Positions 47,926 to 57,465 are shown, counted from the first letter of the stretch. The stretch is 64,000 bases of DNA from an uncultured Brachyspira sp. (GCF_944393015.1 NZ_CALXYQ010000007.1:36074-100073), one strand, 5' to 3'. Made by a program: numbers and translations. Notes: generated from the sequence alone by a model not told the origin.

Positions 47926-48294
47926 ATGGAAAGCATAATAATATTATCAATTATAATTATAATAGCTGTATTCGCTGTGATAAATTATATAAAAAAGATT
48001 AAATCAGGAAACTGCTGTTCATCAGGAGGAGGATTTCAAACAATAGAAAAAGTTAAAGTAAAAGATAAAAACAAGAATAATTATCCATATAAACAAATAA
48101 TTAAAATAGGCGGAATGACTTGTACGCATTGTGCTAAAATAATAGAGAATAATTTTAATAAAATTGAAGATGTATATGCAAGAGTAAGTTTTGATAATGA
48201 GGAAGCCATTATATTAACTAAAAAGCAATTAGATAATAAAGTATTTGAAGACGCTATAAAAGAATCAGGATACAGATATTATATAAAAGATTAA
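47926..48294 (+). CDS. Membrane-anchored heavy-metal-associated (HMA) domain protein
   Basis: 122 aa. One membrane helix (about 3-20), then NCCSSGGG resembling FeoB-associated Cys-rich membrane proteins, a Lys-rich linker, and an HMA fold with the metal-binding GGMTCTHC (about 63-70). HMA domains bind Cu(I) or similar ions through the two cysteines and deliver them to transporters; here the domain is tethered to the membrane. No metal ATPase is in the window. Start at ATG 47926 because TTGGAG lies directly upstream; an in-frame TTG at 47914 is part of that site. Confidence 0.85.
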   Translation: MESIIILSIIIIIAVFAVINYIKKIKSGNCCSSGGGFQTIEKVKVKDKNKNNYPYKQIIKIGGMTCTHCAKIIENNFNKIEDVYARVSFDNEEAIILTKKQLDNKVFEDAIKESGYRYYIKD

Positions 48295-48502
48295 AAAACA
48301 AATCTAAGGGGCGGGTGGGCGGGCAGAATAAATCAAAAAGAAAAAGTATAATGTTTTTTTAAATAAACAATAAAACATAAAAAATTTTTAGTATATACTA
48401 CCCTATAATTTTTTTATTTCATAGATATATAAAGATATTTTTAATATAAAAAGAAAAACATGCCAATCGAAGTTTATATTAAATAAAATAAGATTTAAAT
48501 AA
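48295..48502. other. Spacer with repeat debris
   Basis: GGGGCGGGTGGGCGGGC at about 48308-48324 resembles a family II outer arm. AAAAATTTTTAGTATATACT (48376 on) is a solitary family I end without TTGACA. No gene. Confidence 0.45.
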
Positions 48503-48536
48503 AAAAATAGGAAGTAAAAAATTACTCCCTATTTTT
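48503..48536 (-). terminator. Intrinsic terminator
   Basis: Minus-strand AAAAATAGGGAGTAA / TTACTTCCTATTTTT stem with T-rich tail after the TIM-barrel-like gene. Confidence 0.8.
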
Positions 48537-48554
48537 AATATTAATTATATTCTA

Positions 48555-50825
48555 TTAATTATCTTTCACTTCTTCATTTTCTTTTTTATCATCAGTGCTT
48601 TTAGCTAAAGTAGGACTTTCTTCTTGTTTAGGTCTAGCCCTTAAAGAATTAAGTAAAGTATATGCAACCGCTACATTCTCCTCACCTGAAGAAGAAGCAA
48701 CTCTAAATGCCATAAGTGAAGAATATCTGCTTCTGCCATAAGCATATCTGAATCCTACCTCAACAGTTTCCCCAGGCCCAATATCAACGGTTTCAGTATC
48801 AAGCACTATAGTAGATAAAGCCTGAGCCAAATCAGTTTTAATAGTTACATCACTTTGTCTTTTAGAAGTTCTATTAACTATAGTAAGTACTCCTGTTCTG
48901 TTTCTTTCATCCAATTTAACAGTAACATTAAATGGGTTTTCAGAATATTTTTCTTCTATTCTTGAAACAATAGAAGCATTTATATTAGCCCATTCTCTTA
49001 TACCATTTCCTGAACCTCTAAATTTAGACCATAACATTCTTGATATATCATGGAAGAATATTCCTCTTATTCTGCTGCTTCTATTAAATTTAGCTTCAGA
49101 TTCATATACTCTTCTCATATATTCAAGTTCCGGTCTTAAACTTCCGTCCTGAAGTCTGTTGTCTATCATATTTCCAACTAACACATTGTATTCGCCTGAT
49201 AGATATTGAGGCCAAGCAGTAAGCATACTTACATGCTGAGGACGGCTAGCTTCATATATCATAACTGCATCATAATCTATACCAGCATCAAAGAACATAT
49301 AAGGATCCTGTCCATGCTCCTGTCCATGATTCCAACCTAAAGTAAATGCCCATAATTTTTTTCTTATTCCAGAATCTTTTATGGCTTTTATTATTAAAGC
49401 TTCTTTATGAGCTCTAAACCATCTCCATTTCATACCTATTTCTTTTCTGCCTCTATTTATAGCAAGCCAACGCATACGAGCAGCTTTACTCATAGTAGAC
49501 CAGTTAGCAGGTACATAAACTCCTGTAAGCTCTACCATTTCATCAACCATCTCATATCCATCAACCTCGCCTGTTCTTATGAAGTCAAGACCTAAATATG
49601 ATATATTAGGATTAGAATCATATCTTTTTAATATATCTATAATATCCTGTACTCTTTTAGGATCGTCCAAAGATATATGTCTGCTCTCTACAAGACTTTG
49701 AGTAGCAGAATTGTATCCTATAGAAACCTCATAACCGCCTTTTCTAGCACCGCCGCCTGCAGCAAAATAACTCATAACATAAGCACCAAGCTCTACATTA
49801 CCTTTAGCTTTGCTAGAAGCAAGATTTTCTATATTTTTAATCATATCCCTAGCCCAAGGCTCTTCAGGAGTGATTCCGGCAGTCCAGCCTGTAGTCTGTC
49901 CTCCTATAGCCCAGAACATATCGCATTTCATATATCTTATCCAATCATATATAGCATCATAAGTAGTAGGCTCTCCTGTTTCTACGCTAGGAATCTTTTT
50001 AGTTGTTAAATCTATTGCGTATTCTAAAGTAGCTATTTTTTTAGTTTCTTTAGCAGGAGGTGACTGTCTGCCTTTAACAGTAAAGTCTTTAGTATAACCA
50101 TACACGCCATTTTTAGTTTGAACCAATACAACAGCCTGATATTCTCCTAAATCTCCGCCGAATGGATGTAAATAAGTTCCTTTATACTCTGAATTTTTAA
50201 CTTTAAATACATTGATAGAATGTCTTTCATCTCCATTCATTCTAACTATTTTATCTTTTTTATACCTTACATATATACTTATATTTTTTACAACATCTTC
50301 AGTATATACAGAAGCATTAATAACTACCGGTTCATATCTGAATACTGATATTTTAGATAAATCTATTGCCACTCTTGGAGCTTCTCTGCTTCTTGCATTT
50401 TGTATAGCTAAATCTACAGCTACACTAAGCTTATCTGCAGTTCTATCTATATTATTAGCATTATATGCCATAGCAGGAAGTATATTAGGATTAGGCATTT
50501 CACTGCTCATCTCTTCATCGCTAAGAAGCATATTTTGATTCAAATATTCTATATCCGAATCTGCACTAATTTCTTCTTCAGTATATATATCTTCTAAATC
50601 TACTGATAAATCATAATCATATATAGGCTTTGAAGTAACAAGAGAAAGAGAATCAGGATTATACATATCTATTCTATGATTCTTTTCTGTTTCATCAAAA
50701 AGATAATCTGGAGTATTATCATTATAACTGACTATTGTCATTCGCTCACCTATACCGAAAGTCAATGCTACCAATGATATAGATATAAGTAATAATATTG
50801 TTGTGGCTATTATGCTTCTTTTCAT
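48555..50825 (-). CDS. Secreted or anchored TIM-barrel glycoside-hydrolase-like protein
   Basis: 756 aa. N-terminal signal or anchor (about 5-24), a polar segment, a beta-sandwich-like domain (about 150-250, ending DFTVKGRQSPP), then a barrel-like catalytic domain from about 265. The barrel includes IYDWIRYMKCDMFWAIGGQT, LGAYVMSYFAAGG, ISYLGLDFIRTGEVDGYE, LWAFTLGWNHGQEHGQDP, YDAVMIYEASRPQ and RIRGIFFHDISRM. A C-terminal beta domain and a Lys/Glu tail complete it. Conserved acids at the ends of the barrel strands (LDFIRTGE, MIYEA) are candidate catalytic residues. It resembles uncharacterised GHL/DUF4015-type hydrolases but I cannot assign a family. It lies 28 bp downstream of xerD on the same strand. 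Confidence 0.62.
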   Translation of the reverse strand: MKRSIIATTILLLISISLVALTFGIGERMTIVSYNDNTPDYLFDETEKNHRIDMYNPDSLSLVTSKPIYDYDLSVDLEDIYTEEEISADSDIEYLNQNMLLSDEEMSSEMPNPNILPAMAYNANNIDRTADKLSVAVDLAIQNARSREAPRVAIDLSKISVFRYEPVVINASVYTEDVVKNISIYVRYKKDKIVRMNGDERHSINVFKVKNSEYKGTYLHPFGGDLGEYQAVVLVQTKNGVYGYTKDFTVKGRQSPPAKETKKIATLEYAIDLTTKKIPSVETGEPTTYDAIYDWIRYMKCDMFWAIGGQTTGWTAGITPEEPWARDMIKNIENLASSKAKGNVELGAYVMSYFAAGGGARKGGYEVSIGYNSATQSLVESRHISLDDPKRVQDIIDILKRYDSNPNISYLGLDFIRTGEVDGYEMVDEMVELTGVYVPANWSTMSKAARMRWLAINRGRKEIGMKWRWFRAHKEALIIKAIKDSGIRKKLWAFTLGWNHGQEHGQDPYMFFDAGIDYDAVMIYEASRPQHVSMLTAWPQYLSGEYNVLVGNMIDNRLQDGSLRPELEYMRRVYESEAKFNRSSRIRGIFFHDISRMLWSKFRGSGNGIREWANINASIVSRIEEKYSENPFNVTVKLDERNRTGVLTIVNRTSKRQSDVTIKTDLAQALSTIVLDTETVDIGPGETVEVGFRYAYGRSRYSSLMAFRVASSSGEENVAVAYTLLNSLRARPKQEESPTLAKSTDDKKENEEVKDN

Positions 50826-50852
50826 TTACTATTTCCAATTCGTTATATTTTA

Positions 50853-51785
50853 TTATATATTAGTGTTTTGTCTAGCATGTTTAGAATGTTTAGGGTGTTT
50901 TGCTATTTGCTTTTTTAGATGTGAAGAATCAACATGCGTATAAATCTCTGTTGTAGTAATATCAGAATGTCCGAGCATTCTTTGTACTGCTCTTAAATCT
51001 GCACCATGCTGTATAAGATGTGTTGCAAAACTATGTCTTAAAGTATGAGGATAAATATTTTTTTCTATTTTACTTTTTTTCATAGCCTCTTTAACTATTT
51101 TCCAAATACCTACTCTTGAAATTTTATCACCTCTGAAGTTTAAAAATAATTCGGAAGTCTTTTTACCCTTCACCATTATAACTCTACTGGTTTGAATATA
51201 TCTTTGCAAAATATCTAAAGCTCTGTCATTAATAGGTACTATCCTCTCTCTCTTACCCTTACCGCATATCTTTAAATACTTTCCTTCAAAAAATATATCA
51301 TCAATCTTCAAAGAACAAATTTCGCTTACTCTAAGTCCTGAAGAATACATAAGTTCAAATATAGCTTTATCCCTTAATCCTTTATCAGTTTTCTCATTAT
51401 GAACTGCAAGCAAATCATCTACTTCTGTATCTGTAAGAGATTCAGGCAATACTCTTTTTAATCTTATAACTTCTAAATTATCTGTAGGATTCTTAGATAT
51501 ATAATTCTCCATTACTAAAAATTTATAAAGGTTAACTATACTTACTTTATTTCTTGCCACAGTTCTTGACTTTGAACCTTGCTCTTTTCTTTCACTTAAA
51601 AATTTTTCAATATCTTTTCTTGTAGCTTTTAAAATAGATTTTTTATTTCTGCTTAAAAAATCAAGATATATTACAATATCTCTTTTATAAGATTCTAAAG
51701 TATTGGAAGATAATCCTTTCTCCACTGCTTCATAATTTAAATACATTGATAATATTTCTTGATCGGAAACCTGTTTTACTGACAT
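50853..51785 (-). CDS. xerD: Tyrosine recombinase XerD
   Basis: 310 aa, the usual length. N-terminal SAM-like core-binding domain (YLNYEAVEKGLSSNTLESYKRDI), then the catalytic domain with Arg in SSGLRVSEICSL, Lys in KICGKGKRERIVPI, HTLRHSFATHLIQHGA (His-x-x-Arg), LGHSDITTTEIYTHV (His and the nucleophile Tyr). It resolves chromosome dimers at dif together with XerC, although some spirochaetes seem to use one recombinase. The C-terminal tail KHPKHSKHARQN is an unusual His/Lys extension. No dif site recognised here. Confidence 0.9.
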   Translation of the reverse strand: MSVKQVSDQEILSMYLNYEAVEKGLSSNTLESYKRDIVIYLDFLSRNKKSILKATRKDIEKFLSERKEQGSKSRTVARNKVSIVNLYKFLVMENYISKNPTDNLEVIRLKRVLPESLTDTEVDDLLAVHNEKTDKGLRDKAIFELMYSSGLRVSEICSLKIDDIFFEGKYLKICGKGKRERIVPINDRALDILQRYIQTSRVIMVKGKKTSELFLNFRGDKISRVGIWKIVKEAMKKSKIEKNIYPHTLRHSFATHLIQHGADLRAVQRMLGHSDITTTEIYTHVDSSHLKKQIAKHPKHSKHARQNTNI

Positions 51786-52074
51786 TGAAATCTGCCTCTT
51801 AATTTAAGATATAATATACAAAATTTAAGCTGATTTTGAATAATCAACCTAACATAATTATCGACAAAATTCTTCATTTATTTAAACATAATACATTACT
51901 TAATAAAAATATTACATTAACTAAACATAAAATTTAAAAGTGTAAACTAATTTAAAAATAATAAGATAATTATAAATGATATATTTTAAATATTAAAAAG
52001 CTAAATATAAGCGGGCTTAAGAATTGGTTTGATTTATTAAGTCAATCCTTTGGGCGTAGGCGAGCATAATAATA

Positions 52075-53058
52075 ATGAACAAAGAAATTTTTTTAGACAA
52101 AAATGAAAATCCATACAAGCCGTCCAAAAATATTATTAAAGAGCTTGAAAAATTTGATATTGATTCTCTAAGATTCTTTCCTGAGTATAGTCCTCAGCAA
52201 TTAGATGAAGAAATGTCTAAATATCTTAATGTGGAAAATAATAATATAATTTCTGTTAATGGTATGTATGAAGCTTTCGCCTGTATTATCAACTCTTATG
52301 ATAAATACAAAATATTTATTCAAGAGCCTTACAGAGATTTATATACAAGAATTTTTCTATATTATAAAATGCATTATGAGGTAATTGAAGCTAGAGAAGA
52401 TTATAATATTTGTCTGAAAAAACATATAAGAAATAAAAATTCTATAATAATAGCAAGCAACCCTAATGCTGAAACTGGAATGTTCATAAATATAAAAGAA
52501 ATAGAAGAGTTCCTAAAACATTATGAAGGAATATATGTTATAGATGAATCATATATAAACTTTGCCGGAGAAAGTGCTATAAAATTAATTAACGAATATA
52601 AAAATTTAATTATAATAAGATCTATTGCACATTCTCATTCTTTATCAGGACTTAATATTAACTTTATAATATCCAATTCAGAAAACATAGAAAACATGTC
52701 AAAATTAAGACAAAAATACGGAATAAATAAAATATCTGAAACTATAACTCTTGCCGCTTTGAGAGATGAAAAAACTTCGTATAATAATATATTCGATATA
52801 GTTTTAGAAAGAGAAAGATTAGATACACTCTTAAGCAAAGAAGGTTTTATAGTAGTGCCTTCAAGAGCGAATTTCCTCTTAATAAAACATGTCAATAAAA
52901 CTTCTGATTATATATACGAAGAACTTCTAAAAAGAAATATATTCGTAAAAAAATATGATAAAGAAAACATACTAGCTAATTTTCTAAGGGTTACAGTATC
53001 AACTCATAAAATAAATAACATGTTTTTAAATGAGTTAAAAGACATAATATATACCTAA
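52075..53058 (+). CDS. HisC-like fold-type I aminotransferase lacking the PLP lysine
   Basis: 327 aa. Aligns with histidinol-phosphate aminotransferase: LDKNENPYKPSKNI, EPYRDLYTRIF, IASNPNAETGMF (PLP-binding Asn), VIDESYINF (Asp157 region), and C-terminal NFLRVTVST with the substrate-binding Arg. But the Schiff-base lysine block, normally SKAFALAGLRxGF, reads AHSHSLSGLNINF (185-197), so His186 replaces Lys and Asn194 replaces the conserved Arg. GNGSDE is also changed to VNGMYE. It should not transaminate by the normal mechanism. The stop codon lies inside the flanking family I repeat: the last codons are Ile-Tyr-Thr-stop from TATATACCTAAAC. Weak ribosome-binding site. Confidence 0.78.
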   Translation: MNKEIFLDKNENPYKPSKNIIKELEKFDIDSLRFFPEYSPQQLDEEMSKYLNVENNNIISVNGMYEAFACIINSYDKYKIFIQEPYRDLYTRIFLYYKMHYEVIEAREDYNICLKKHIRNKNSIIIASNPNAETGMFINIKEIEEFLKHYEGIYVIDESYINFAGESAIKLINEYKNLIIIRSIAHSHSLSGLNINFIISNSENIENMSKLRQKYGINKISETITLAALRDEKTSYNNIFDIVLERERLDTLLSKEGFIVVPSRANFLLIKHVNKTSDYIYEELLKRNIFVKKYDKENILANFLRVTVSTHKINNMFLNELKDIIYT

Positions 53059-53408
53059 ACAACTATATTTTGTAAAAAATTATTTATTATTTGTGTGGAC
53101 TAGTCCCCACCCCCCTAGTTCTTTTATTGGTATAAAAGAACCAAAAGAACTGCATTTTTAGTATAAATTTGTGGAATATTCTACATTTAATAAATATTTT
53201 TTAAATATAAAGTTCTAGAAATTGAGTTCTCTAGAATCGTACATGGCGGAGGCTTTTAACTGGGGAAGTGAGTATTTAAAGTTTTAAATATAATTGTGTA
53301 ATGAGAAGTAATCAGCCGCACGTATAAAGGACATTCGTTAAGAATAAGCAATACCGTGCGGGTTGCTACTACGGCTAGTAGTTGACAAACTTAAAAATTT
53401 TCAGTATT
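53048..53408 (-). repeat. Family I element, copy G
   Basis: Starts TATATACCTAAACAACTATA inside the last codons of the HisC-like gene and ends TTGACA (53393-53398), 17 bp, AGTATT. Hairpin GTTCTTTTAT / ATAAAAGAAC type at about 53110-53134; GACTAGTC-centred arms at about 53097-53105. The distal third has been replaced by another sequence with CCGCACG / CGTGCGG arms (53323-53362), so this is a composite of both families. Confidence 0.65.
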
Positions 53409-53424
53409 TAATAATTAATAAATA

Positions 53425-54380
53425 TCATTTAGTTAAAACATTGATAGGATTTCCTTCCAAAAATGCTTTTATATTCTCATAAACTTTATGCATAAGTCTA
53501 GTTCTAGCCTCTAAGGTATTGCCTGCAAAATGCGGAGTTATATAACAATTCTTAGCAGTAAGCAGAGGATTATCTTCTGTAGGAGGCTCTTTTGAAAGTA
53601 CATCCAAAGCGGCACCGGCTATAATATCATTATTCAAAGCATAAGCCAAATCTTTTTCAACTATCACTCCGCCCCTTGAAGTATTTATTAAAAATGCTGT
53701 TTTTTCATCTTTGAAATCAAATCTATATTAACAATATTTTCTGTTTCTTTATTTAAAGGTGCATTAAGAGATAAAAAGTCGGATCTCTCAAAAAGTTCAT
53801 CTATACTAGAAGCATTTTCAATATTTTCTTTTTTACTTCTTGAATAAACTAAAACTTTCATTCCCATTGCCTCAGCCATTTTTGCAACTTCTTTTCCTAT
53901 ATCTCCAAATCCAAATATACCCATAGTTTTATTTTCTATCTCCATTAAAGGATAAGAACTAAAAGAATAATCTTTGCATTTTATCCAATCGCCATTATGA
54001 ACCTGATTATTATGTTCAACTATCCTAAAAGAAAGAGATAATACAAAAGCCATTACAAGCTGAGCCACAGACTGAGGTCCTTATCCTCTTACATTAGTAA
54101 CAGTAATTCCTAATTCTTTAGCAGCTTCAATATCTACAACATTATATCCTGTAGCAAGCATTCCTATATATTTTAAATTTGGAAGCGACTGCATTAACTT
54201 TTTATCAATTACAACTTTACTGTTTAATATTCCCCAAGCATCTTTAGCTGCTTCATACACTTTATTATAATCGGTTCTATCATAAACAGTTAAATCTGAT
54301 ATGCTTTCTATTTCTCCCCAAGATATATCTCCCGGGTTCAATATAAATCCGTCAAGCACCACTATTTTTGGTTTATTCAT
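53425..54380 (-). pseudogene. D-2-hydroxyacid dehydrogenase (glycerate/phosphoglycerate-type), inactivated
   Basis: The fragments together cover a complete NAD-dependent D-2-hydroxyacid dehydrogenase of about 318 aa. They include the N-terminal substrate domain ending in LATGYNVVDIEAAKELGITVTN, the NAD motif GIFGFGDIGKEVAKMAEAMG, FLSLNAPLNKETENIV, TSRGGVIVEKDLAYAL, AGAALDVLSKEPP and CYITPHFAGNT. A TAA (54081-54083 region) replaces the Tyr expected in the VRGYGPQSVAQ block. A missing base in an A6 run near 53700 shifts the frame after KMKK, with a stop at 53688. Two independent lesions make it a pseudogene. It is preceded 30 bp upstream by the outward promoter of a family I element. Confidence 0.88.
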
Positions 54381-54411
54381 GTTTAATTCCTTTTATCATT
54401 TTTATATATAG

Positions 54412-54672
54412 TATATACATAAATAACTATATTTTGTCAATTTCTATATTTTCTAAATATATTATCAACTTTTTTGTCGCTCAAAAAAGTTGCAAAAAAC
54501 GCAAGTGCTGCAACCTCATATTATTACAATATGTATTAAATATGTGATAATACCTGAAATTCAAGTTAAAAATGCAGCCTTCCGCGAAGCGTATCCGAGT
54601 TTATCGAGGATATAAGGTTCTTTTTTGGCTAATCAAAAAAGAACGAAGAAAAAAAGATTTTATATACTAAAA
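54412..54672 (-). repeat. Family I element, copy H, with outward promoter
   Basis: Minus strand TTGACA (54440-54435), 17 bp, TATATA (54417-54412), directly upstream of the dehydrogenase pseudogene (ATG 54380, AAAGGA site). Hairpins CAACTTTTTT / AAAAAAGTTG at 54466-54492 and GTTCTTTTTT / AAAAAAGAAC at 54617-54644; 34-bp module at 54580-54613. The far end (after 54672) has no clear terminal repeat, and the rest of the spacer to 54786 is AT-rich. Confidence 0.72.
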
Positions 54673-54786
54673 AGCATTCCTTAAACCAAAAAGCGTACAA
54701 ATAATATAAAATCAAAAAATAAATCAAACTTTAAAAAGCAATCCCATAAATAAAAGGCAAACAAATACCATAAAAACAAAACCTTC

Positions 54787-55950
54787 TTATATTCTAACTT
54801 CACCTGTTAATAATTTCTGCATAAGCCCTTTCTTCTGCTGTTTACGAAGTTCTAACTGCTTTTTAAGATTCTCTATCTCCTCATCTATAACCGAAAGCAG
54901 CCCTGCAATCTTTTTCTGTTCTTCTAGGCTTGGAACTTTTATTTTCATTGTAGACATAGCATCAAATGATAATATACTTCTTACACTACCTGCAGATAGT
55001 GATTTTATATAACCATTAAAATTATGTGATTGAATCCAATATTTTAAAAAATATTTATATATAATTTCATGGTTTATACTAAATACTACATACATAGGGC
55101 TAACTATACAAACATCAAAATTTTCTAACATTGATATTGAACCAACATTTACTCTTGCAGGATTATAGGCAAAATCCCATTTATCAACTATTTTATAATT
55201 AGATAAATCTTTACTTGCTATAGTTTTTCCAAAGAATTCATTCTGTATTACAAATCCATCTTTATTAGTTACACTCAAAACCAAATTTATTTTATTATTT
55301 TTATTTTTGACAGTTTTTTCTTTTATAACTTCATTTAAAGTAGTATTTTTCCACTCGTCCGTAAATTCTTTGAATCGCACTTCACCGCTTAGCAGTCTTT
55401 GCATTACGCCTTTCTTATACTGCTCTTTTTTCTCTATTAACTCCGTAAGGTTCTCTATAACTTCATCGCATAATGACAATACTTCTGCTATGCGTTTTTG
55501 TTCCTCTAGGGGTGGGATAATAAAATTTATTTCTGACATATAACTCCAATCTGCTCTTGGCATTTTAGTACCACAAGATATGTTAGCGATATGATCAAAT
55601 TTATATGATTGAATAAAATAATATAAAAATTCATTAATTACTTTTTTACCTTTTAAAACCCATATTTCACTTGAACATACTCCGTTAAATTTAGCGTTAT
55701 GAAATTTTCTCAAATATGGTCTTAATTTTCCATAAAGTATATCTCCATTTTCAAATATATTTTTTATACTAAGTTGATCATTAGAATTAATGTATCCTTT
55801 TAAAATTCCTGTATCGCTTTCTATATGTTCTAGTTCAATACATTTATAATTAGTTTTATTTTTTTGCGGATCATATTTTTTTGATGATATAAATAAAATG
55901 TCTCTTAATTTTGCTTCTTGCCAGCCTGTTGGAAGATGTGTATTTTTCAT
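54787..55950 (-). CDS. hsdS: Type I restriction-modification specificity subunit (HsdS), orphan
   Basis: 387 aa with the classical two target-recognition domains separated by conserved helices. TRD1 begins LPTGWQEAKLRDILF and ends in IPPLEEQKRIAEVLSLCDEVIENLTELIEKKEQYKKGVMQRLLSGEVRF; TRD2 begins EFTDEWKNTTLNEVI and ends IPSLEEQ-like KVPSLEEQKKIAGLLSVIDEEIENLKKQLELRKQQKKGLMQKLLTGEVRI. The repeated SLEEQKKIA and LLSGEVR/LLTGEVR helices are the hinge units through which TRDs are exchanged. HsdS determines the DNA sequence recognised by HsdM/HsdR. Neither partner gene is in the window, so it is either a remnant or an alternative subunit for a distant system. Single gene. Confidence 0.93.
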   Translation of the reverse strand: MKNTHLPTGWQEAKLRDILFISSKKYDPQKNKTNYKCIELEHIESDTGILKGYINSNDQLSIKNIFENGDILYGKLRPYLRKFHNAKFNGVCSSEIWVLKGKKVINEFLYYFIQSYKFDHIANISCGTKMPRADWSYMSEINFIIPPLEEQKRIAEVLSLCDEVIENLTELIEKKEQYKKGVMQRLLSGEVRFKEFTDEWKNTTLNEVIKEKTVKNKNNKINLVLSVTNKDGFVIQNEFFGKTIASKDLSNYKIVDKWDFAYNPARVNVGSISMLENFDVCIVSPMYVVFSINHEIIYKYFLKYWIQSHNFNGYIKSLSAGSVRSILSFDAMSTMKIKVPSLEEQKKIAGLLSVIDEEIENLKKQLELRKQQKKGLMQKLLTGEVRI

Positions 55951-56074
55951 AAATATACCTTTATTAAATATAATATGTACTTCTTTACTATATTATACTA
56001 TGATATATAAAAAAATTGAAACTATTTTAATATCACTTTTGATACTGAAAAAAAAATTACTATAAAATAAAAAA

Positions 56075-56103
56075 GACACAGGATATTTTATCTACCCTGT
56101 GTC
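56075..56103 (-). terminator. Intrinsic terminator
   Basis: GACACAGG / CCTGTGTC perfect stem and T6 on the minus strand, about 50 bp after the second hsp20 gene. Confidence 0.9.
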
Positions 56104-56154
56104 CCTATTATTATGGATTATATCTTATGAATTGAATTTACATATAGGCTTTAA

Positions 56155-56601
56155 TTATTCTCCTTTGATTTCTATCTTCTTCTCATATTTAAGTTCTTCT
56201 TTCTTTGGAAGTGTTACCATAAGTACGCCGTTATTCAAATTGGCAGCTATATTTTCAACATCAATTCCTTTTGTGCTGATATTAAAGCTTTGCTCATAGC
56301 TTGAAATAACTTCCTCTCTTGACTCTCCATTTTCTGATTTGAAAGTTTTTTTCCTTTTAGCAGAAATGGAAAGTATATTCTCTTTTATTCCTATTTCTAA
56401 ATCTTCTTTTTTTACGCCCGGCATATCCATTTCTATAATGTAATTTTTATCATCTTCTTCTATTCTGTAATTTGATACTCTATTATGATAATCATTATAA
56501 GCATTGTAGCCGTTATAATGACCGCAGTTTCCTGTTGAATTACATCTATTAGCATTTGAAAAAATTGAATGTAAAGTTGGTACAAATATTCTTCTTGACA
56601 T
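56155..56601 (-). CDS. Hsp20-family small heat-shock protein
   Basis: 148 aa. Alpha-crystallin domain with YRIEEDDKNYIIEMDMPGVKKEDLEIGIKENILSISAKRKK, YEQSFNISTKGIDVENIAANLNNGVLMVTLPKKEE, the universal GVL motif included. ATP-independent holdase that keeps unfolded proteins soluble. The N-terminal arm (FVPTLHSIFSNANRCNSTGN) contains two cysteines missing from its neighbour. It follows the 56704 paralogue by about 100 bp, so the pair may be co-transcribed. Strong ribosome-binding site AAGGAGT. Confidence 0.92.
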   Translation of the reverse strand: MSRRIFVPTLHSIFSNANRCNSTGNCGHYNGYNAYNDYHNRVSNYRIEEDDKNYIIEMDMPGVKKEDLEIGIKENILSISAKRKKTFKSENGESREEVISSYEQSFNISTKGIDVENIAANLNNGVLMVTLPKKEELKYEKKIEIKGE

Positions 56602-56703
56602 ATTAAAACTCCTTAATTTATATTAACTTATCTCTTATTTTTTAATTTTTAATAATTTTCCATAAACCTCTATATTTTATAGCCTTCATTTAATTAATAA
56701 CAA

Positions 56704-57159
56704 TTAACCTATACTAATTTTTTTCTCATATTTTACTTCCTCTTTTTTAGGAAGAACTATTTTTAAAACACCGTCTGTCAAATTAGCTTCAATGTTCTCA
56801 ACATCTATTCCTTTTGTGCTGATATTAAAGCTTTGTTCATATTTAGAAACAACCACTTCATTATCATTTTCTTTATTCTCACTATTTTCTGCTGAAGACT
56901 CAATAAGTTTTTGTTTATTAACTCTCTTTCTTTCAGCATATATAGAAAGTACATTTTCTTTTATACCTATTTCTAAATCTTCTTTTCTTACACCCGGCAT
57001 ATCCATTTCTATAGTGTAATTTTTATCATCTTCTTCTATATTGTAATGAGATAATTTTCTAACCTCATCATTGTTATATAAACTGCCGAATGCCTCGTCA
57101 AAACTTCTAAAATCATCTAACATAGAATGTAAAGCTGGAAAAAATAATCTTTTAGTCAT
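56704..57159 (-). CDS. Hsp20-family small heat-shock protein, paralogue
   Basis: 151 aa, about 60-70% similar to its neighbour over the alpha-crystallin domain (NIEEDDKNYTIEMDMPGVRKEDLEIGIKENVLSIYAER; GIDVENIEANLTDGVLKIVLPKKEEVKYEKKI). It has an added acidic loop (SSAENSENKENDNEV) in the middle of the domain. RBS AAGGAGT before the ATG. I looked for CIRCE or sigma-32-like signals upstream and see only a TATAAT at about 57261-57266 on the minus strand. Tandem duplication suggests dosage or specialisation. Confidence 0.92.
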   Translation of the reverse strand: MTKRLFFPALHSMLDDFRSFDEAFGSLYNNDEVRKLSHYNIEEDDKNYTIEMDMPGVRKEDLEIGIKENVLSIYAERKRVNKQKLIESSAENSENKENDNEVVVSKYEQSFNISTKGIDVENIEANLTDGVLKIVLPKKEEVKYEKKISIG

Positions 57160-57465
57160 AATTAAACTCCTTTTTATGTAAACTTTTATATTTCTAAATC
57201 TAATCAGCGATTAACTATCATTTGTTTTAACTCTCACCGAGTCATCATCGCTTACACTATTATATATGCAAGAAATATGCCAATTATTTTTAAAGTATTG
57301 TATATTTATAAAACACTATTAATAATTAAGACAGTGTATAGAGTATATAAATCATAAAAGATGTACAATATTGATACATTGAATTTTTATAGTATGTATA
57401 TCAATTATACGATATGACTCCTAATCAAAAATAGATGTTCATACTTTATACAATTTAAATAAAAA

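Noticed and set aside
50853..51785. XerD as integrase of a mobile island
   Set aside because: Length and motifs fit housekeeping XerD; no attachment-site repeats found around it.
52010..52074. Hairpin and GC-richer stretch before the HisC-like gene
   Set aside because: GGTTTGA / TCAATCC can pair with one mismatch, but there is no second element to support a structured leader.
57181..57300. CIRCE element or heat-shock promoter before hsp20
   Set aside because: No TTAGCACTC-type inverted repeat and no sigma-32-like hexamers; only a TATAAT is visible.
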